Origin: Thuidium tamariscinum
Taxonomy: Eukaryota > Streptophyta > Bryopsida > Hypnales > Thuidiaceae
Assembly (NCBI GenBank): GCA_947034885.2
Contig: OX344752.2
Coordinates: 22,467,386 to 22,531,385 of the forward strand
Length of the DNA stretch: 64,000 nt
Reading direction: 5' to 3'
Shown: piece by piece, positions 41,847 to 54,515 of the stretch
Layout of the letters: each line of letters opens with the position of its first letter
How positions within the stretch are numbered: position 1 is the first letter of the stretch
The notes under the pieces: generated by a model
Told to the model about the DNA's origin: nothing
The model's database searches: none
Seen by the model: only the letters and a program-made list of their open reading frames with translations
Position numbers and translations under genes: made by a program

Positions 41847-43961
41847 AAATGCTTGGACCTCCTCTTGGATCCTTATGCCCTTTTGGGAATGACAGCTTTG
41901 ATGCCTTTGCTTGAAACTTTAGATCTACTAGTGACCTTTGCACAAAAAAGAGATGTTTACATCTGTGATTTTGTAGCTGCATTGAAAATTGCTAAAGGGA
42001 AGCTTTACACTCTATATGTAGACAATGCAACAGCTTATGTTGCTGATGAGTTTTGGGCATTCAAAAACATCCTAGAATGTTCACATAGCCAAATCCACAT
42101 GAGGTGGCTTTGTGATATGAACAATGACTCAGGCGAATTGATTTTTGTAGCCAATGGAGAGAAGATACCTGCTATGTATGAAGGATCCCCTATGGATAGG
42201 CATGTGTTTGCATCTATAGTTACTTTTGTAAAGACTCAATGCACAAGTATTTCATTTTTGTTTTTGCATTGTTTCCTTAGCATAATTAAAATGTATTGTC
42301 ATTTGAATGTGTAATTAATTAGGAGGCTTCAAAGGTTATTTATTTCATTCCATTCAATTATAAATTACAATGATGGGATTTATTCTTACTTTTTTGGGAT
42401 ATTCCTAGGCTGAATAGTCCTTATGTTGTCTTTAGGCTATGTAACATCTTGTTAAAATCATTTATATTATTGATTTATATGTGTTTACTTTCTACTTCTT
42501 TTACATTTTTTCATGATTGCACCTACACTTTCAATCTAGTATTGTTCCTTAGGCAGCCCAATTTCTTATATTCTAAGTGGGCTAGCTTAGATTTATTCAG
42601 TTTTGTAATGGATGATGGGCAGCCCAATCCCTTGGGCTGTCATTGGAATGTAGATCAATTAAATAGAGTTTTTTATGAGTTTTTGTTTTGAGTCCATTTA
42701 GTTTCCAATGTAAGTGATGGAACATATTGCATTTCAATTTTTAGCTAAATATGGAGATGTATTGTTGCTGACTTTTCCAATGTGAAAATTTACTTTGAGA
42801 ATTGTTTTTTAACTATATTTTTTTACCTACACTATTGATAAAATAGGTTTTTTTGTCTTTTATAGGGGCAGCTAGGAGGTTGTTGCAAGAGCTGAACAGT
42901 CGTTTTCCTTCCCATACTGTGATGGATGCTCTTGGTATAGTATATCCTCAGTATTGGCTTCAGAGTGAAGCAGAAGATTTCTTTCCCAGGCACCCATCAG
43001 TTCTCATGACCTATTATTGTGAACCCAAGCTCATTGAGGTTGAGAAGGTAAAACAGTTGATTCCACCTATCCTTGACCGTCACAGATTGGAGACCCAACA
43101 AGGTTTATTCAAGTTATCCATGATAAACAATTGCCAAAAACACATGGAGCCCCCATTTCAGTTGAATCCTTTGACACGTTTGTGGTGTCATTTGGATTCT
43201 TGTACTGTTTTGAGGGTAAAAGCCTTCCCCGAATACTTCAAATTGGCTGAACTTGCAATTGCCCAAGTTCTGGGGTCTGTGGAGGATGAAAGATGTTTTA
43301 GCTCTCTGGCTTTTTTGAAGAATAAGCTATGGAATTTGTTGGACACACATCTAGAATGTGTTGTAGGGATGTACTCACAAAAGATGTTCACTTTGGAGAA
43401 CTTTCCATACACTGATACCTACCATCAATGGGTAGAAGGAACAGAACGTAGGTATGGTGTTTTAAGTTGAATTTTGAGGATTGTAGGCTTTAAGAGGTTT
43501 GAGAAACTTGCTTGATCTCAGACCTATTCTTCATGGATGACCCCTAGCTTGGTTGTTGTGTCTATGAAGTGAATTTATCAAAGACTATTTATTTTACATC
43601 ATTTCCTACTATGATTGCTTTCTTAGAATGGAATTTTGAAGTTCTCATTACATGAAGTGGTGCCAAAATCCACCTATAAAAATCTATAATTTCGCCATAT
43701 TACTTTTAAACTAATCTTCTATGGAGCCACATTACAATTATAATTTAGAATAGTTTTGCCATTTTGGCTTGACAAATTTAGAATTGGAGGCCAGAATTTG
43801 TCATCTTTAATAAATAGAAGTTGCCAGATAAATCATATGAAAATCAGACCAATGCCAGGACAATTCAATGTCAGACTGCCAACTATCGCCATATCAACAA
43901 CCTCCATAAGGACCTTTGTAGCCAATCTGGCTTTTAGTCAAAAAGTAAAAAAAAAGGGCTG

Positions 43962-43969
43962 CAAAGAAC
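43962..43969. repeat. 8-bp flank of hAT copy 1, right (CAAAGAAC)
   Basis: This directly follows GGGCTG of copy 1. It matches 7 of 8 bases of the reverse complement of the right flank of copy 2 (62786-62793, GTTCTCTG). Confidence 0.75.
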
Positions 43970-45228
43970 CTTGGCTTGTGGACTGTAAGGAAAACCCCAG
44001 TTGACCAGAGGACCCAGTCGTCATGAAAACATTGCTGCAACACAGGATGTGACATAAAGTTGCAGGCCATATGGTAGGAGGCTCATAAGCCACTCATTTA
44101 AGGGTTGATCTGCCTTTTTTTTGTATGTCTTTAGATGGAAATATTTTTAGTTTATTTTTCAGTCAAGGAGAAATAGATGAGGAATGTAACATAAGTCGTT
44201 TCATATTTTTTGAAGCATTATTGAATTAGATATGAATTTTCAAACACAATCTGTCATAAGACCCTATTTGTGATCAGTAGGCCTTGAAAACGCATACATG
44301 CGCCCTTTCAAAAAAAATCTGTCTTGATTTAAAAACTAGTAATGCAACATGTGGAAAACAATAGAAATGGTTTCTAAATGTGTCCCTTTCAAAAACTGAA
44401 ATGAATTCTTCAATTAATCATTATTTGAAAAAAATTTAACACTTAAAGGAAGGTAGTTCAACAACCATTTTTTATTTTGAATAAAATTAGTAAATGCTTG
44501 CCCACTTAGTTAGGATTGAACCCATGGAACTCTGAAACCATCCATTCCAATAGTAAAAATCAAATCTTAGTATGCTTCAATACAATTCACAATTCATTTT
44601 CTCATAGTGAACTAAGGGAGAAACACCCATTTCCATCCCTATACCTATTCATGGTCCCTAGAGTGTCACTAAATCTGTCCATGAGCGTTCGTTAAAGTGT
44701 CTGACAAGTGTTTAACTCTATTTTGCTGATGCAGTTGTAAGACACATGTATAATTTTAATTCACTGACAACTGATTTCAGCAGAGTTCAGTTTAGGGTAC
44801 ACCTATAGGATGGTTCTAGTGGTCTAGGGAGCCAACTCTTTGAAAATTTGTAGAAATTACATACTAATTCCGAAATTTTTAATTTTTTTTTTGAATATTC
44901 ATGATTTTCTCTCGCTAATACTAGAAAAATATCAGTTTTAGAAAAAGATGCATCCAACCATGCTGAATTCCTTATTCGGACGGTTTTGGGTGTTTCCACT
45001 GTATCCATTCCGGACCCTCCTACTGGGCAAGTGCTCAAGCTTGCACAATTTATGATACCAAACTCCTACCATACCAAACTTTTTTCTTGCCCAGTGTCCC
45101 GCAACATAGAAATGGAAAATATGATAGAAAACCGGCAAATGGAAATGGCTGTGTTGAGGATACCAACTGCGTGATAGAAGTGGGGCTTGTTGCCCTTTTC
45201 TGCACACTGAGATGCATACTATACAGGA
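43970..45228. other. Left part of the inverted spacer, with a dispersed repeat
   Basis: This part contains no gene. About 44607-45025 is the inverted counterpart of about 62815-63240 beyond copy 2 (shared blocks include AGGGTACACCTATAGGA and GGGTGTTTCTCCCT on opposite strands). The rest is AT-rich and unassigned. Confidence 0.6.
44607..45025 (+). repeat. Dispersed repeat, copy in the spacer (~420 bp)
   Basis: This is the reverse complement of about 62815-63240 with scattered substitutions and small indels, and is clearly older than the hAT pair. Borders are sharp near GGGAGAAACACCC (44609-44621) and fuzzy at the other end. If the spacer is flipped back, the two copies become direct repeats on either side of the copy-2 insertion site. 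The family is unknown. Confidence 0.75.
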
Positions 45229-47062
45229 CCAGTTAATAATCATACAAACTGCTTAGTTTGCCATTCAATTGTTTTTTGCATTTTAATAAAAAGAAGAGAA
45301 ATTGTTTGTTTTGCATAATGAATACTCACTTCTTACACAATTTCAATCAAGCATACCAAATTTCAATTCCAAAAAATTATCCCCTCATTTAAAATGGTTT
45401 TGACTATATTTTCACCAAAACAGCTCCAAAACTGCCATTTTTAATACATGTACCAAAACTTAGGAAAAAAAACATTTTTTGACACATGTAACCACAAAAT
45501 CTTGTAGTACACTTGTATACAAATATGCAAAAAAAAAATTCAAAATTTTTCACCATGTAGATCACAAGATATTAGTGTTTGAATTGACAAAAGTTCTTTT
45601 TTGGGCCCTTGGCTACAAAAAACTGAGCAACTGCACTTCACAAGGTTACATTTGTATGAAAAAAGAGTTCAAATTGGCGGTTACTCTTTGGATTCATTCT
45701 TAAAGGCAAGTTGGCTATATGCTTAAAAATTTTCAAATCATTTGGAATTGTACAACATATAGGAAAAAAAATTAGTAAGTAGAAAGAAGTAGAAAATGAG
45801 CCAAAATACTAAATTGTGAACAATTTATTTATAGGATTGAAAAATGGTTATTCCAATGGTTAAAATGTTGCAATAAACAATATGCACCTATTGTTTTTTA
45901 TTTATTTCTGAAAATATTCAAAATTGAACTAAATAAAGGATTTCAAACCTTCTTTTTTGGTAGTATAGAGATTCTATAACTACTGTAGTCGTAAACTACT
46001 CCAAACTAAAATTCCTTGTAACTTTTGACTCATTTATCAAAATAGATGATTCAAAGCTTTCCACTCAAACAAAAATCTATTTAACCAATTTTTAAATTTT
46101 TATTTCTTAAGAAAATAATATTTAAAGAATTTCTTTTTGCTACATGGACTACCCGTCGAGCAACGAAAACTTCATATCTTACAATAACTTTTGAAGTGTG
46201 TAGTCAAAAGCTATAAAAGAAATTGTTGGGTCATGAAGCTACTCTTTGGACGCATGCTATGTCTAAATTTCAAAGAAAAGAAAATCTCCATTTGTAGTGA
46301 GCTGCCCAAAATTGCTATATTGCCAAAAAAACCCACAGTTTGGGCGTTTAGGGGTTAAAATTGCATTATTAGTGAATTTTTTCATTTACTTTTCATGGTA
46401 ATTCACTGAAAAGCATTGGTGATGAATTTTAAAAATTTGATTGTAGAGATATCTTGGAGTTGACATCCATAATGCACATCTTTCCTTCAATAAGCATCTC
46501 CAAAAGAATTTCAAAATTTGCTCTATAGAGATTTTAGTTTTGGGATGACAATGCCCTAATTTTGAAAGATAGACATCTTTTTATTGTAACTAGATTTTGG
46601 CATTTTAATTGTACCATCATACTCAAATGTTTTAAATTATTTACTACGTGAGGGTCAAATAGAAAAATCTCCTCAAAATATAAAGATATCTATATTACAA
46701 AGATCGGTCATATGAAACGTAACATTGAACACTTTCTAGATTATATTTTTATTACTTAATAGGGTGATTTTTGAAATGAAAGATGTGCATGTGGATGTTT
46801 CCTACATATCTATGCAATTGGGTTCAAAAAAAATATCACCAATTGTTTTTAACAAAATATTATGTAAAACCATGAAAATCGACTTAAAAAATTTACCAAA
46901 AATAGAATTTAGCTTTTTGAAAATTAGAATTTGGTATGTTTGATTGGAATTGCATAAGAATCGAGTGTAAATTATGGAAGATGAAAATTTTCAATTTGGT
47001 TCCATACTATGCAAACAAATTTGAATGGTAGAGTAGGAAGTTTGTATGATTATTAATTGGTA
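45229..47062. mobile_element. Probable element with long inverted repeats, ~1.8 kb
   Basis: A left arm (about 45229-45390) and the reverse complement of a right arm (about 46900-47062) share blocks such as TTAATAATCATACAAACT, CCATTCAA..GTTTGCA and CAATCAAACATACCAAATT (with a few mismatches). The arms are imperfect and about 150 bp long, and the interior is AT-rich without a transposase. This pattern fits an old non-autonomous DNA transposon with long terminal inverted repeats. Superfamily and exact ends are not determined. Confidence 0.55.
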
Positions 47063-48061
47063 ATATACAATATAGTTTGAAAGACCATGTAGGTCTAGAA
47101 CTAAGGTAGTCTTCTCATAAAGCGACCATTTAAACCTACGTACCTATCTCATCATTGACAGTAATTAATACATATTTCAAACAACATGTTACTTATTCCT
47201 TAGATTAAAGTCACATTTAGAGCACAATTACTGATTCTTAGAGCAAACTATCTTAATGTGCATATATGCATTTGTTCATTTTGTTGTGGCAGATTGGTAG
47301 TGTTTCAATCGAGTGTTGTCGTGGTAAGTCAACTCTCATGCAATGGGATATACCCCCATCCGACAATGATCCAGGGTCGTGCAAGAAACACTTACCGGTT
47401 TTGTCTCAAAATGGCTCAAAATCAATGAATCTTGTGAGTCTTGTGACTTTTGGAATAGATTTTTTTTAAATTGAAAAAAATATGGATAATTTGATTAGCA
47501 ATGAGATTATGAGAATATTATGTCTCTTGAAATTCAGACCTAAGAATTAAAAAAAAAATGTTATAGACAATGGAAAACACAATGAAAATAGTTTTTTTTT
47601 TTACTAATTTGGTAAAAATAGTAAAAACATTCAAAAAATAAAAATGAAAAATCCATTTTTTCTCCAAGTAAAGGTCATTCTTTTCCAACAAATTTCATCT
47701 TTGGAAAAAATAAATTATATTCTAAAAACTTGCGTAAAGTTAGGCACTTTGACGACATGTGGAGGTTGAATAGTATAATATTTTTTTTAAATCTCTTTGA
47801 GGTCTTGTGTAACTTTAGGTGAGGTCCTTGCATTCCAATTTCCGGCTCAAAATTTGCATTTTTGGGTCAAAAATAGGACTAAAAATCCCTAAACTAATTA
47901 AAGAAGGAATTCCTCTTACTATTCCATTTATTTATTAATTGGTATGAAGCATATGTGTAATAGTGTAACTATGGAGTATTAGTTGATTATAGTAGGACAT
48001 CTAGAAAGCGACCATGGAAGAAAAAAACATCTCTATGAGGAAATCAATCAGTAGAAGGAGA
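47063..48061. other. AT-rich part of the inverted spacer, nothing recognised
   Basis: The sequence has homopolymer runs and no gene. A short frame at 47266-47469 does not resemble a known protein. Confidence 0.5.
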
Positions 48062-49085
48062 CCGTGTTGGACTGCCCAAAATCTGCATTAAATTCCTCCA
48101 AAACTACGTTGGAGGGTGAATACAAGAAACACCTATACTATTTGTTGCGTTTTACTACAATACTCATGACTTTTTACTAGGAGTACTTTAAAATTTGAAA
48201 ATTAATTTGAAATTTTTTTGAAAAATTTGAATAATGTATACACCTTTAAGATGAAGGTTTTCACTGAAGGAGATTGGTAGAAAAATTCTCTAAGTAGGAA
48301 AACTTAAAAAGTGCCAAACCTCAAGAAAATACATATCTTCATGTTTTAATTTGAAAAAAATAGGAAAAATAACTAAATACAAAAAACAAAAAGTGGACAT
48401 TTGCAACAATTCTATGGAGATGGTCATTCACCAAAAAATCCACCAAAATAATATTTTATATATTTCAAAATTCAAGCAAAAAGAAGCTCATTTTGTAGAC
48501 TTCCACACCACATAAAAATAACATTTTTCAAAATCCCTCACGTGGAGAGATGTAAGTCTATTAGAAGACAATCTCATCCAAATTTCATCTCAAAATCATT
48601 AAAAGAAGGTACGCCTTAGTACTAAGAACCTCCAAATTCTCATTTGTGACATTTAATCACTAGTACTATTTTAGTATTAAACTATTTTTAAAAATTATGA
48701 AAAAATTATGTAAGGTGTATGATAGTCAAGAGTACCTTCTCTAGTAATCTTGAGTCATTCTGAGCAAAAATGCAAAAGTTATAGCCAAAAAACATATCAG
48801 CACTTAGGTTGTGATGAAAAATAGTACAAGTGTTTCTTGCATTCACCCTAGATTCAACAAAAAACATCATATGGTTTTTGTTGAAAATTATGTTGAAAAC
48901 ACAGTGAAAACCAAGAAAAACATAGATATTGTAGAATCCAACAAAGATTTTGTGCTTGCCTACGTTGTAACAGAATGATTTGCATTCTCAACATGGTTTT
49001 CAACAAAAACCATATGACTTTTTTTGTTGAATCTAACGCAATTTAACACAGATTTTGGGACTACCAACGTAGTTTTCTTCTTGTG
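48062..49085. repeat. Foldback region with nested inverted repeats, ~1 kb
   Basis: The outer ends carry CCCAAAATCTGCATTAAATT (about 48075-48094) and, inverted near 49033-49060, a variant of the same sequence. CTACGTTGG occurs on opposite strands at both ends. GGTGAATACAAGAAACAC (about 48115-48132) is inverted at about 48832-48850. Inside it, a strong hairpin has its own entry. The whole resembles a decayed inverted-repeat transposon. Confidence 0.5.
48851..49033. repeat. Strong hairpin, ~52-bp arms, 78-base loop
   Basis: The arms are 48851-48902 and 48981-49033. Both include ATATGGTTTTTGTTGAAAA on opposite strands and differ at only about six positions. The stem length suits a small-RNA precursor or a foldback transposon end. 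Expression is unknown. Confidence 0.65.
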
Positions 49086-51580
49086 AATGGAAGCAATCGA
49101 TAATTTCATTATGAAAATGTGAAGAAAAATGAATAGTGCTGCATTGGGGATAATAATGACAATATTCTGAGCCAAAACAAATAAATTAGGAACTATTAAA
49201 GCAAAAGCGTAGTAGATATCTATTACTATTTATAGGGGCAAGTTGTGATGAATGCACAAGTGGAATTGAATGCACCAATGAAATCCATGAATGTATGAAG
49301 ATAGTAGCCACAAGAGTTCATGAAAGTCTTTATAGCACTTGCCAAGAAACCAAAAATGGACCATTGTATGATGTCGGTAAACAAAGAGTAGTTTAATTGA
49401 ATATAGATATGCTTCTATTAAAATAAGCATGTCACAACTTGCCTTGTCAGATGCTGGTTTTTTTATTGTCTCCAAAATTCAAGTCCATCCTTTCTTTACA
49501 GTACATGTTAACTTACTTCATGAAATTAACAGCAAAGTTGCTGAGACCCAAAATCAAGCTTTTATTACTCTTATTTAATGAATGATACAAATTCTTAAAC
49601 AAATCAAACCAAAATGCATTCTAATTGACCTAAAAAAGATATTAAAATCACTTACTTGAGTACAAATTTGCTCAAAGTACTAACCTTACTTCATTTTAGT
49701 GTAGGCATGCACTATTTCACAGTCTTCTATGGGAGCGGTTTTAAACAACTAGTTGGTTTTCAAGCTTACTAACTTAAGGTTAAATAGCCCATTACAGACC
49801 AAGTGAAGAGTTTGCCCTCATATCACTGCTGAAATCTCCTATTTTTTTTCTCACATGTAGACAAGTGATAGAAATGATGAGAGTAGTTGAAACTATATTT
49901 TTTCAACAAAGTGTGAATTTGTTATGAATTTTTGAAGTGTTCTATCCATCATGGTTTCTAGATTGTCTACCCCAAAACCAACTAAAATTGTATTCATAAT
50001 GGTCATCTTACTCACCTAATGTAGTAAGAATATTTTCTAATATAGAAGACTTAAAAGAGTCACTTCCTCCAATGAACTAACATTGAAAAGCTGAAAGTTC
50101 CTATTTTGTTCACTAATCACCCCATTCTAATGAGCTAAGACATTGATTGTGGCAAAAATTTCATTCTCTAGAAGAAAACTATAATGGGTTCATTCCTAAG
50201 AATCTACAATGGGTAAAAAGTCTGTGATGGGCTATTTTACCTTAGTGGTTGTTACTTAATAAAATTAGATCACTTGCATCTATATTGCTAGTGATTTTCA
50301 ATTGTATAAATCTCATATTTTCTATAAAACTGCTTATATATTGTGCATTCATTTGATGTTTTGGGGATGAAAGTTTGTTCAAGGCATGGTAAGGGCAAAC
50401 TTCCATGCACCTAAAGTTTGCCGTAATTTGCATTTGTCTACTTAAAAGATGAAGAAATTTGGAATTAAATAAGGAAGCATTGGATAGTTGCAAGAGGAAA
50501 ATCAAAATCATTGACCAAAATAGGGGGAGGTTTACTCGGGGATGCTATTTTGTGAGAGGCCCACAAGCTCACATGCTCATAGGCTCACACTTGCAGGCAT
50601 GGACCTATTATCATGCTTTAAGAATTTTGGATTTTTATATCTAGTATCCCCTTCATGGGATTTGAAATTTGTAAATTTCAAAACTCTTTTTTTCAAAAAA
50701 TAAATTTTCAATTTTTTCAAATTTTTTTTCAGTCCTTTTTTTATTTTTCAAATTTTTTTTGCAACTCCATTACCCTCCAAAATCCCTCTTGATATTAAAA
50801 GGGTTTTGGGGGTAGAGGACTTGGGAGCTCTCAAAACTTTTTTTTTTCATTTTTTTTCAACTTTTTTTTTCCGACTATGTTACTAGTTCATTTCTTTTGC
50901 GAATTTTCAACCTTGAAAACCTTCTCTCGGTACCAAGAGATCAATTTTAGAGTGATAAAGTTGGGAAAAAAAAAGTTTTTTTATTTTATTTTATTTTTAA
51001 AACTCCATCACCCTAGAAAACCTCTTGTTGGATTTTGGATTTTGAACCTCCAAAAAAAATTCAAAAATTCAAAAAAAAATTTGGAAGGTATTGAGAGGCC
51101 CTTTGGAGATAGTAGGGTTTGAAATTTTAAAATACATTAATCACATTTCCAAGGTCATAGGTCCACCGTCATGAAGCTGAAATTTTACTATAAATAGATT
51201 TTTTTTAAATGACTTTACTTTTTTTTCTTCTCTTGGCTTAAGAAATTCACAGTTTTTTTTAGTTAATTCTCTGGGCTCACAAAACCTACACTCACAACTC
51301 ACAAGCTCATACTTTTAGGCTCATAAACGAGGGTTCTCTAAAGAGCGGGACACAAGGCATATTTTTGACTTCCTAAAAAATATTAGAAACTAAACTTGAA
51401 CTTTGGGGTTGCTATTGATTTGACAACAAAGCAAAGTGACTCAACAAGACAAATAATGCAGATTCTTCCTTAGTTTCTTCCTACTCACATAGAAGTACAT
51501 GAAAGCATTACAAAATGCAACAATTCAATTTGATTCTGATACAAATCACGTACATATTTATGAATTGTGTTGAAAGTAGG
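49086..51580. other. AT-rich part of the inverted spacer, T-rich low complexity
   Basis: No gene is found. About 50680-51080 is a low-complexity stretch dominated by T and A runs. Near 50560-50600 and 51270-51330 there are related CTCACAAGCTCATA/GGCTCA motifs, possibly edges of an old repeat around that T-rich block. Confidence 0.45.
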
Positions 51581-51581
51581 A

Positions 51582-51914
51582 CTTCAGACCTCATTTAGGC
51601 ATAGAAGAATGTGTTTTTTCAAAAAAACTTAGGCTAACATTAGTTAGAAAATAAACTCAAGTTTTGCATCCAAAAATCCTTTTGACATTTCAAATTTCCA
51701 ATCAAAAGTTATGAAATTTCAAAGAGGTGTTTGAAATTGTTCTTGTTATGTTTTTTGAAACTTCTTCTTTGAAATTTGTCTATAACTTTTGATTGAAAAT
51801 CTGAAATGTCAAATAGATTTTTGAACTTAAAACTCCAATTTATATTCTAACTAGCCCTAGTTCAAATGTTTTTGAAAAAAGACATTCTACTATACTTAAA
51901 TGAGGTCTGAAATC
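51582..51914. repeat. Long imperfect hairpin, ~155-bp arms
   Basis: The left arm (about 51582-51738) and right arm (about 51752-51914) are reverse complements with roughly three quarters of positions matching. Shared blocks are CAGACCTCATTTA, TTGACATTTCA and CAATCAAAAGTTAT. The loop is only about 13 bases. It could be a foldback element or a young inverted duplication able to make a small-RNA precursor. Confidence 0.7.
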
Positions 51915-54515
51915 TTGGTTTTAATACAAAATTTTGGGTTTTTAACTTAACTATGAGCTCTCACAACTTTGAGAATTCATATATCCCATATGGGTTGCTC
52001 AACCTCCTACATCCGTATGTGTATATAAAGAGATTCACTTCTCCATTCATTTCACAAAATACAAGTGATTCATGGAGTAAAACAATTTAGTGAATAAATT
52101 AATTTCATGATTTTAATTTGTTTTGGTCAACATTCTTGAAAGTTGTTTGAAAAAAATTTAAAAAATTAAATCATCCAAAAGCATTTCATCTAAAAATTTA
52201 CCATCCATCTGAAAAAACTTCATCTAATTTTTTTTCTAGCCATTATTTCAACTATTTTATTAAATCCTTAGAAAATAGTTTTTTGGAATAAGTGATGTGG
52301 AATAAAAATCCATGGTGGTGAAGAAAAAAATCTACAATGGCAAAGGAGTGAGTAGAAGTCTTGCTAACGTGTATCTTTGTCCAAATTGACAACTGAATTG
52401 GCTGAATTCTGTCAAAAAAGTGTTCGAAATAGATACTCCTAATCTATAGCAAAGTTGACATAATTTTGTCAAAATTACTGTCAAATAGGACGCAGTTTTC
52501 CTTGTAGTGATAACTTTCACAAAGTACATCCAAATGCCACAAAACAAAATCCATGCATGTCTATTTGTAGAGAATCTTCTAATTGTACCATGAATGCAAT
52601 TGACATAAGTATGATTCCATAGATTTCACCATAACAAACAAAACAAAACCAACAAAATCAACAATTGAATTTAATGTGTGGATGTGTAGCTTGCTTTCAA
52701 GGGAAGCAATGGTTACAATCAACCTTGATGATTGCCATTGCAAGTTGGACTTCTTTGCTTTAACTTCTTGTTGTTTGTTTTGGCCCATCTTGAAGAAGAC
52801 TCTTATTGATGCTATTTCTAGCAATACTATTAGAGCAAAGACTTGCATTTGCATTAGAGGTATGTGAATAGTGTAATATTCTTTGTATGACGTAGAAGTG
52901 AAGCAATAAAACCATTTGGCTATGACTAGGGCTATGACAAATCTAATGATAAATGAAGAGTGGAGTGTAAAAAATGTCAATATCAAATATAATTAATAGG
53001 GTGCTGTGCATGTTGAAACAAAGCAAGGTACTATTATGGAGAGTTGAAGGAAAAGGATGGCACATTATCAAATGTAGTATTCATGATAGGTGTATGTGGA
53101 GTTACTAGAAAGTATTCAAAGTATTATTATTAGAGGACTACAAAGTCAATAAAATGGTATGAAGATTTAATAGTTCAACCATTGAGAGGGTTGGCATTGA
53201 CGGCTTATACTTCCTCCGTACATTTGAACTTGTCAATATTCAAGGTCAATATGTTGTTCTTTGACCTTTGCAAGTAGACTGAAGACAAAACAATGGCATA
53301 TATATTTAGGAAAAGCTCATTTCAGTGGATTCTTGGACACCCAACTAATGTTCTAACTATACTACTCTTAAGCTTATTTGCTATGCCCTCTAAACAAACA
53401 ATCAATTGTCTTTTTCAATTATAATTATGGTTATGGTTGGTAGCCTCTATGTTGAGTAGATTAGTTTTTTTCTTACTTCAAACATCATATTCTTTCAATT
53501 CATGCTATCAAATGGATTGAACTTTTTTTATACATTGCTTTACTTGTTTAATACACTCTTTTATAGTTGAAATTTAAAAACAAAAAATTTAATTTTTGAT
53601 TTTGGACAATGCAACAAAAATTGGTAGTTTTAGACTTTGCTTCTTCCAAAATATCTTTTAGTATTTAGAGGTTAAACATGCACCTATAAGACTCTATCAA
53701 GATTCTTCATATCTTGACTTTGAAAATTCCCCCCAAAATTCTATCTATCTTTGTACAAAATTATGATCTTTAATTTATGACCTTCATTTGTCTACAATTA
53801 GAAATTAATCCATTTTATAAAAAAATGTGAAAAAATCTAATAGACTAAATGAAAGCAACTATATAGGCTATTTTATTAAAAAGAATGTAAAAATAGACTA
53901 TTTTTGAAGCAAAGTAGTTTCAAAATAGTCCTGAAAACTAATAAGTCTTATTCATATCTCTCAATTAAATATCTTTTGTATAAAGCTTGGTTATATTTTT
54001 CATACTAGGTACCTTCTTTGGGAAACTTATGATATTAAGTATGATACTTTTTTAGGTAAGAGATTTATAAAGTTGCAACTAGACTCTAAAAACTTTATCT
54101 AATAGAGAAGTATAAGTTTCTTTCTTCAAACATTCCAATTGTAGTTGTTAATTATGTCCTAACAATGAATATATCAAGTGGTTTGAGTTTGAGTACCTGA
54201 GTGATTCAAACTTCAAACTTTATATCCAATTCTATGTAGGTTTAAGAAACCTCTAAAATTGAAAATCATATAGTAAATGCCTAAACCTAGAAGCAACACC
54301 TTTGCTAGTACCACTATCTCAAAGGTCAAGTGACCAAAAAAAACTTGATGAAATTATTTGAGAAAACACAACCGATGTTGTTTCAGAATTTTTTGATGCT
54401 TTGGTAATATTTATCATATTTTCATTTTTCAAACCTGAGATAATATATGTATATTAACATTAAACTCACCTTGAATGAAAACCCTTGAAGTATGAAATGC
54501 CCTAAGTCTCATAAG
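51915..54515. other. Right part of the inverted spacer, no gene recognised
   Basis: This is AT-rich. The minus-strand frame at 52579-52986 (135 aa, Phe/Ile/Val-rich) does not resemble a family I know and is probably chance. The right edge CTCATAAG abuts hAT copy 2. Confidence 0.45.
54508..54515. repeat. 8-bp flank of hAT copy 2, left (CTCATAAG)
   Basis: This abuts CAGCCC of copy 2 on the + strand. Its reverse complement CTTATGAG differs by one base from the left flank of copy 1 (CTAATGAG). It does not match the right flank of copy 2. Confidence 0.75.

Larger units (their letters stand above)
36594..43470 (+). pseudogene. hAT transposase with one in-frame stop, copy 1
   Basis: Exons 36594-38339, 41847-42246 and 42866-43470 join in phase (GAG/GTACGC donor, GTATTT donor, TAG acceptors) to 917 codons including the stop. 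The N-terminal 200 residues are low-complexity. A zinc-finger-like segment follows (C230, C233 and H253, with KCTVCS and KWDTLTKHEGRRKA). The hAT RNase-H-like core has CDEVTTVDNG (Asp about 386), CFGADG (Asp about 457), HCMAHRCN (about 485-492) and STRWVSLLEP (Trp about 550). The C-terminal dimerisation domain has FPEYFKLAELAIAQVLGSVE and DERCFSSLAFLKNKL. Codon 351 is TAG, in the sequence RMH-stop-TDSSGW, and the frame continues unchanged beyond it. I infer a former Trp (TGG). The start has a good context (GCCATGG). Confidence 0.88.
35692..43961 (+). mobile_element. hAT DNA transposon, copy 1, 8270 bp
   Basis: The termini are CAGCCCTTTTTTTT on the left and the inverted counterpart A-run plus GGGCTG on the right. 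GGCGAAA/TTTCGCC motifs lie near both ends, perhaps as transposase sites. It encodes a three-exon hAT transposase with a 3.5-kb first intron. A reverse-complement copy of exactly the same length lies at 54516-62785, with position p corresponding to 98477 minus p. Flanks are CTAATGAG on the left and CAAAGAAC on the right, which do not match each other (see findings). The shared in-frame stop in the transposase argues against full autonomy. Confidence 0.93.

Noticed and set aside
43756..44004. 82-codon ORF across the right end of hAT copy 1
   Set aside because: It runs through the terminal inverted repeat into host DNA and has no start or domain that makes sense.
52579..52986. 135-aa hydrophobic minus-strand ORF in the spacer
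   Set aside because: Its composition (Phe, Ile, Val) follows the AT-rich DNA. No motif or conserved spacing is seen, and a + strand ORF overlaps it.
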